This document shows, piece by piece, positions 61,143 through 64,000 of a stretch of 64,000 bases of DNA (positions within the stretch are counted from its first letter, which is position 1; each line of letters begins with the position of its first letter). A program made the position numbers and the translations under genes. This DNA is from Acanthosepion esculentum (Eukaryota; Mollusca; Cephalopoda; Sepiida; Sepiidae), in contig OZ038478.1 in the NCBI GenBank assembly GCA_964036315.1, forward strand, positions 147,282,664-147,346,663, read 5' to 3'. The notes beneath the pieces were generated by a model, which saw nothing but the letters and a program-made list of their open reading frames with translations, was not told the DNA's origin and did not search any database.

Positions 61143-61465
61143 TTGCCTTTTTGTTACAGAAAAGAAATGAATACACTAACTGACTCAACTTTTTTTCCAG
61201 TTGAGGAGTTGTAAATTAACATTTTCATAACGGAAAAGAAGAAAGCAAATAGTGAAAATATAACATTTTACATTCAAGAAACTGTTGAGTTGATTTTACA
61301 TATGTAGATTTTTGGTTTCTCCTTTTCGTATAAGTGGAAGTCGATGTGACAAAGGAAGATTTTTTGATGACACCTCTGCAACTCGGACTATTTGATAAAT
61401 TGTCTTTTATTATTTTTACATAATGTGCGAACCTAATGTTAATCACCAACTTATAGTAAATTTTA

Positions 61466-61675
61466 TATGGCTAATCTTGAAAATAATATATTTAGTAATT
61501 GAAAAAAAAACCTCCATCTACCTAAGATATGTTGACAATATCCTCATCTTAGTAAAAAAAATCATTGATGAATTACATGAACTACAAAAAGAATTCCGAA
61601 AAGAAAAAAACTCTTGCTTAAATTTCGTCTATGAAGCCACGTGAAAAGTATATCGTCACCCGTCTTATTTGCATA
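61466..61675 (+). pseudogene. Penelope-like element fragment 4: RT palm
   Basis: 'LANLENNIF' (about 61,472), then after a shift 'SIYLRYVDNILIL' (about 61,515-61,553). This is motif C of a PLE reverse transcriptase, normally R-Y-V-D-D, with the second Asp changed to Asn. 'DELHELQKEF' and 'CLNFVYEAT' follow, then a TGA and 'KVYRHPS', resembling the family's 'TSVYRKPT' segment. Too short and too damaged to function. Confidence 0.7.
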
Positions 61676-62297
61676 TATTTATTTGAATATCATTCTTAAT
61701 CACGTTATTTACATATTTCTTCTTTTTTTTTTTTTGAACTTTATATTTCAGTTTCAACTCTGTGTCCCATGCACGTTCATGGACTTCTTTTATGTTGTTT
61801 GTTTGCTTTTAGGTTTTTGTTTATTGTTGCTGTTTTGTTGTATGTGGAATAGGAGAAGTAGGCTTTCCTATCACCCGGTCAATACTCCTCTCCGTTTTCA
61901 TGAACAGGAGTAGAGGTTCATCCCATGTTTCCTCTTTGGGAAGGGGTTACCGGATCCTTTCCTTTTCCCTGACCTCTATAGTGGTGCTGTCCTGAATTTC
62001 TTGTGGTGTGTGCGGTTTGTGGTAACGTCTCTTTATACTGAGGGTAACGGGTTGACAGTTTTATGGTTGCTATTCCCGACTTGTAGTTAGGAGCCCACAT
62101 TCTAATCAACAGTGAATAATATTGGGTTCTTGCAGTGCCATGTCGAGCATGGAAGGGTGTCCCTGTATGCAAATCCGGTGGGCAATCCTGAGACCACATT
62201 ATGTTGCAGTTTGCGCCAGTTCCTTTCTTCCCATGTCACATATGATGACAGTCTGCTACTATTACTTTAGATCTTTTCCATACCAACATAACACAAC

Positions 62298-63120
62298 ATG
62301 ACCATAAACAATAAAAAATAAACCTATACCAGCTCAAAATAATAACCTGAACTCATTAACATTTCCTTCTCCAACATTCGTGGCATTCATACTAACTTTT
62401 GCAGTGTGCAAAGGTTCCTTTTTGAAAAGTCTCCTGATATACTAGCTCTCTGCGAGATTAAACTTAACTCGTCAATCACCTCCTCTGATTTTCCTCCTGA
62501 GAAAGGACTCTAAAATCCATATACATGACCTGGGAGTTTATGTCGGTGATCATCTCCCGCTAGCTAGGGAACTCTCGCTTGAATCTCCAGACCATTCGTA
62601 TATATGTGTCTCCCTCTATCTCTCCTGAATTCAGTAAAGTATCTCTACTTTTTATATCATCCCCCGTCCTCTCAAGACTGTGGTGTACTCGATAGTATTT
62701 CCAATAATATAAACAAGGCCATCTCTCTACATCCTTTTGCGCACATATTCGTGCTCGGTGACTTTAACGCCCACCATACCATGTGGTTTAAACACTCAGT
62801 AACTGATCTCGCTGGCATACAAACCCTTAACTTTTCAATCACTCAATCCCTTACGCAAGTGGTTGACTTTCCTACGCGTTTCCCCAGTAACCCTTCTCTA
62901 TCTCTGTTTTACCTTCATCCCTGACTCTTGTCGAGCTACGCAGTTCTGTCCTCTTGGCAACACTGAGCATCTCCTTCTACTCCCCTCCAGCCAAGAACCT
63001 CTTATTAACAGAATATATTTTTGTTATGAACGAGCAGACTGAGACTCGTTCCCTGATTTACTTTGAGACGTCCCTTGAAATGTGATTTTTAATCAACCCG
63101 TTCAAAAATGTTCGTCTGAC
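62298..63120 (+). pseudogene. endonuclease part of LINE copy C
   Basis: ATG at 62,298 aligns with the ATG of copy B, but TAA follows after seven codons. Then 'NISFSNIRGIHTNF' (here with the normal N-I-R-G), 'LALCEIKLN', a small deletion at about 62,500, 'IHDLGVYVGDHLPLARE', a shift, 'YHPPSSQDCG', 'VLGDFNAHHTMW' (intact) and 'QVVDFPTRF' (62,604-62,924). The SDH end is damaged ('LGNTEHLLL'). Useful with copy B for inferring which differences are damage. Confidence 0.85.
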
Positions 63121-64000
63121 TTCTCCTTCTAGGAAAAAGCTAGCATCGAGGCTTTCATCCCAGCAAGTAAATATAAAGCCAAATCGTGCTCATTTCCTTG
63201 GTTCACAGCTGCTTGTTCAGCTGCTATAGCCCATAGGAATAACTTCTGTCTGTACCGAAGTGACATGTCCAATTGCAACAGACGTCTCTTTCTCTCTGCT
63301 CGTAATGAGTACAAGCGTGTCCTCAATAAAGCAAAGTTACTATTTGTTGATAGAATGAAACAACGTATTGCATCTCGCAAGTTTGGTTCTAAAGATTATT
63401 GGCGACTCTGCAAAAGTATGCTGAACAACAGCAAATCCACAATCCCTGCCTTATTCAATCAATTCGAAGTTCTAACTTCCTCAGCTGATAAGGCTGAATG
63501 CTTTATTCGGAATTTCTCATCCAAATCAAAACTCGACTCATCCGGAGTACCCACACCTGATTTCCCCCTGAGGTGCTATTCAGGGAGATGAGCATAGCTC
63601 CATTGATGGTATTGGACATCATCTCTACGTTAGACACTCATAAAGCAAGTAGTGGTGACGGGATACCAGCCGTAGTCCTAAAGAAATGTGCTTCTGAGAT
63701 GGCTCCATTTCTCTCCAAACTATATAACTACTGCCTCGCAGACTATTGCTTTCCAGCCAGTTAGAAGTCCTCATCTGTTGTCCCTGTTTTTAAGAACACT
63801 GGGGACCCCTCTGGTCCATCTAACTACCATCCTATGAGTCTCCTACATCTCTTCGGCAAAGTCTTACAGACTTTAATCAACGCCAAAGTGGTTAAGCAAT
63901 TTACATCTCATGATCTACTCTCTGCCAAACAATATGGCTTCCGCTTTGCCCGATCTAGTTCTGACGTGCTTAAGGCCATAACTGAATTTGTATACCAAGC
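63121..64000 (+). pseudogene. linker and start of RT of LINE copy C (partial)
   Basis: 'CSFPWFTAACSAAIAHRNN' to 'RKFGSKDYWRLCKSML' (63,265-63,591), a frameshift near 63,575, then 'DTHKASSGDGIPAVVLKKC'. A TAG at 63,762 interrupts the frame. 'SNYHPMSLLHLFGKV' and 'KQYGFRFARSSSDVLKAITE' reach the window edge. Motifs A to C lie outside the window. Confidence 0.85.

Larger units (their letters stand above)
61810..64000 (+). mobile_element. LINE copy C, Jockey/CR1-like, continues past the right edge
   Basis: Third substantial copy of the copy A/B family. Its leader (61,810-62,297) matches 13,800-14,336 ('GAAGTAGGCTTTCCTATCAC', 'GTAGTTAGGAGCCC', 'CCGGTGGGCAATCCTGAG'). ORF2 follows with endonuclease and the first part of RT; the window ends within RT. 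It lacks the (CT)n of copy B. Confidence 0.88.

Noticed and set aside
61029..61214. Open frame rich in Ile-Tyr repeats (also at 48,714-48,911 and 49,877-50,292)
   Set aside because: Translation of (TA)n repeats.

Overview
This window looks like transposon-rich, gene-poor DNA from an animal nuclear genome. I see no intact host gene, tRNA, rRNA or CRISPR array. The mixture of Jockey/CR1-like LINEs, a Tx1/L1-like LINE, Penelope-like elements (PLEs), a Ty3/gypsy-type LTR element and long (CA)n/(TA)n tracts fits an invertebrate. A mollusc such as a cephalopod is my best guess, but that is an inference from family resemblance.

Layout. (1) Positions 1-41,300 are a satellite array with a ~162-bp AT-rich monomer (roughly 34 kb of satellite, about 210 monomers), running off the left edge and ending at a 200-N assembly gap (41,301-41,500). 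The array carries one inverted block (11,268-12,410), smaller inversions and palindromes, a 2,383-bp tandem duplication (23,999-28,764) and several older dispersed higher-order repeats. (2) Three retroelements are inserted in the array: a 5'-truncated LINE on the minus strand (1,181-3,102), an internally deleted LTR retrotransposon with 220-bp LTRs and a 5-bp target duplication (4,368-5,616), and a nearly full-length but broken LINE of the same family on the plus strand (13,424-17,446). (3) From 41,501 to the end the DNA is non-satellite and AT-rich. It holds decayed LINE pieces (44.1, 45.1, 47.4, 57.7 and 59.7 kb), at least four PLE pieces (48.9, 50.1, 50.7 and 61.5 kb) near (TA)n tracts, a broken Tx1-like LINE (51.2-55.4 kb) and a third copy of the first LINE family (61.8 kb to the right edge).

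Nothing here works as a pathway. Every coding segment belongs to a mobile element, and nearly all carry stops, frameshifts or catalytic-site changes. The points of most interest are the satellite's internal organisation (162 bp = 54 codons, almost open on both strands, exact 2.38-kb duplication, inversions), hammerhead-ribozyme-like motifs beside the PLE fragments, and the LTR mini-element that keeps PBS, PPT and LTRs but only an integrase remnant.
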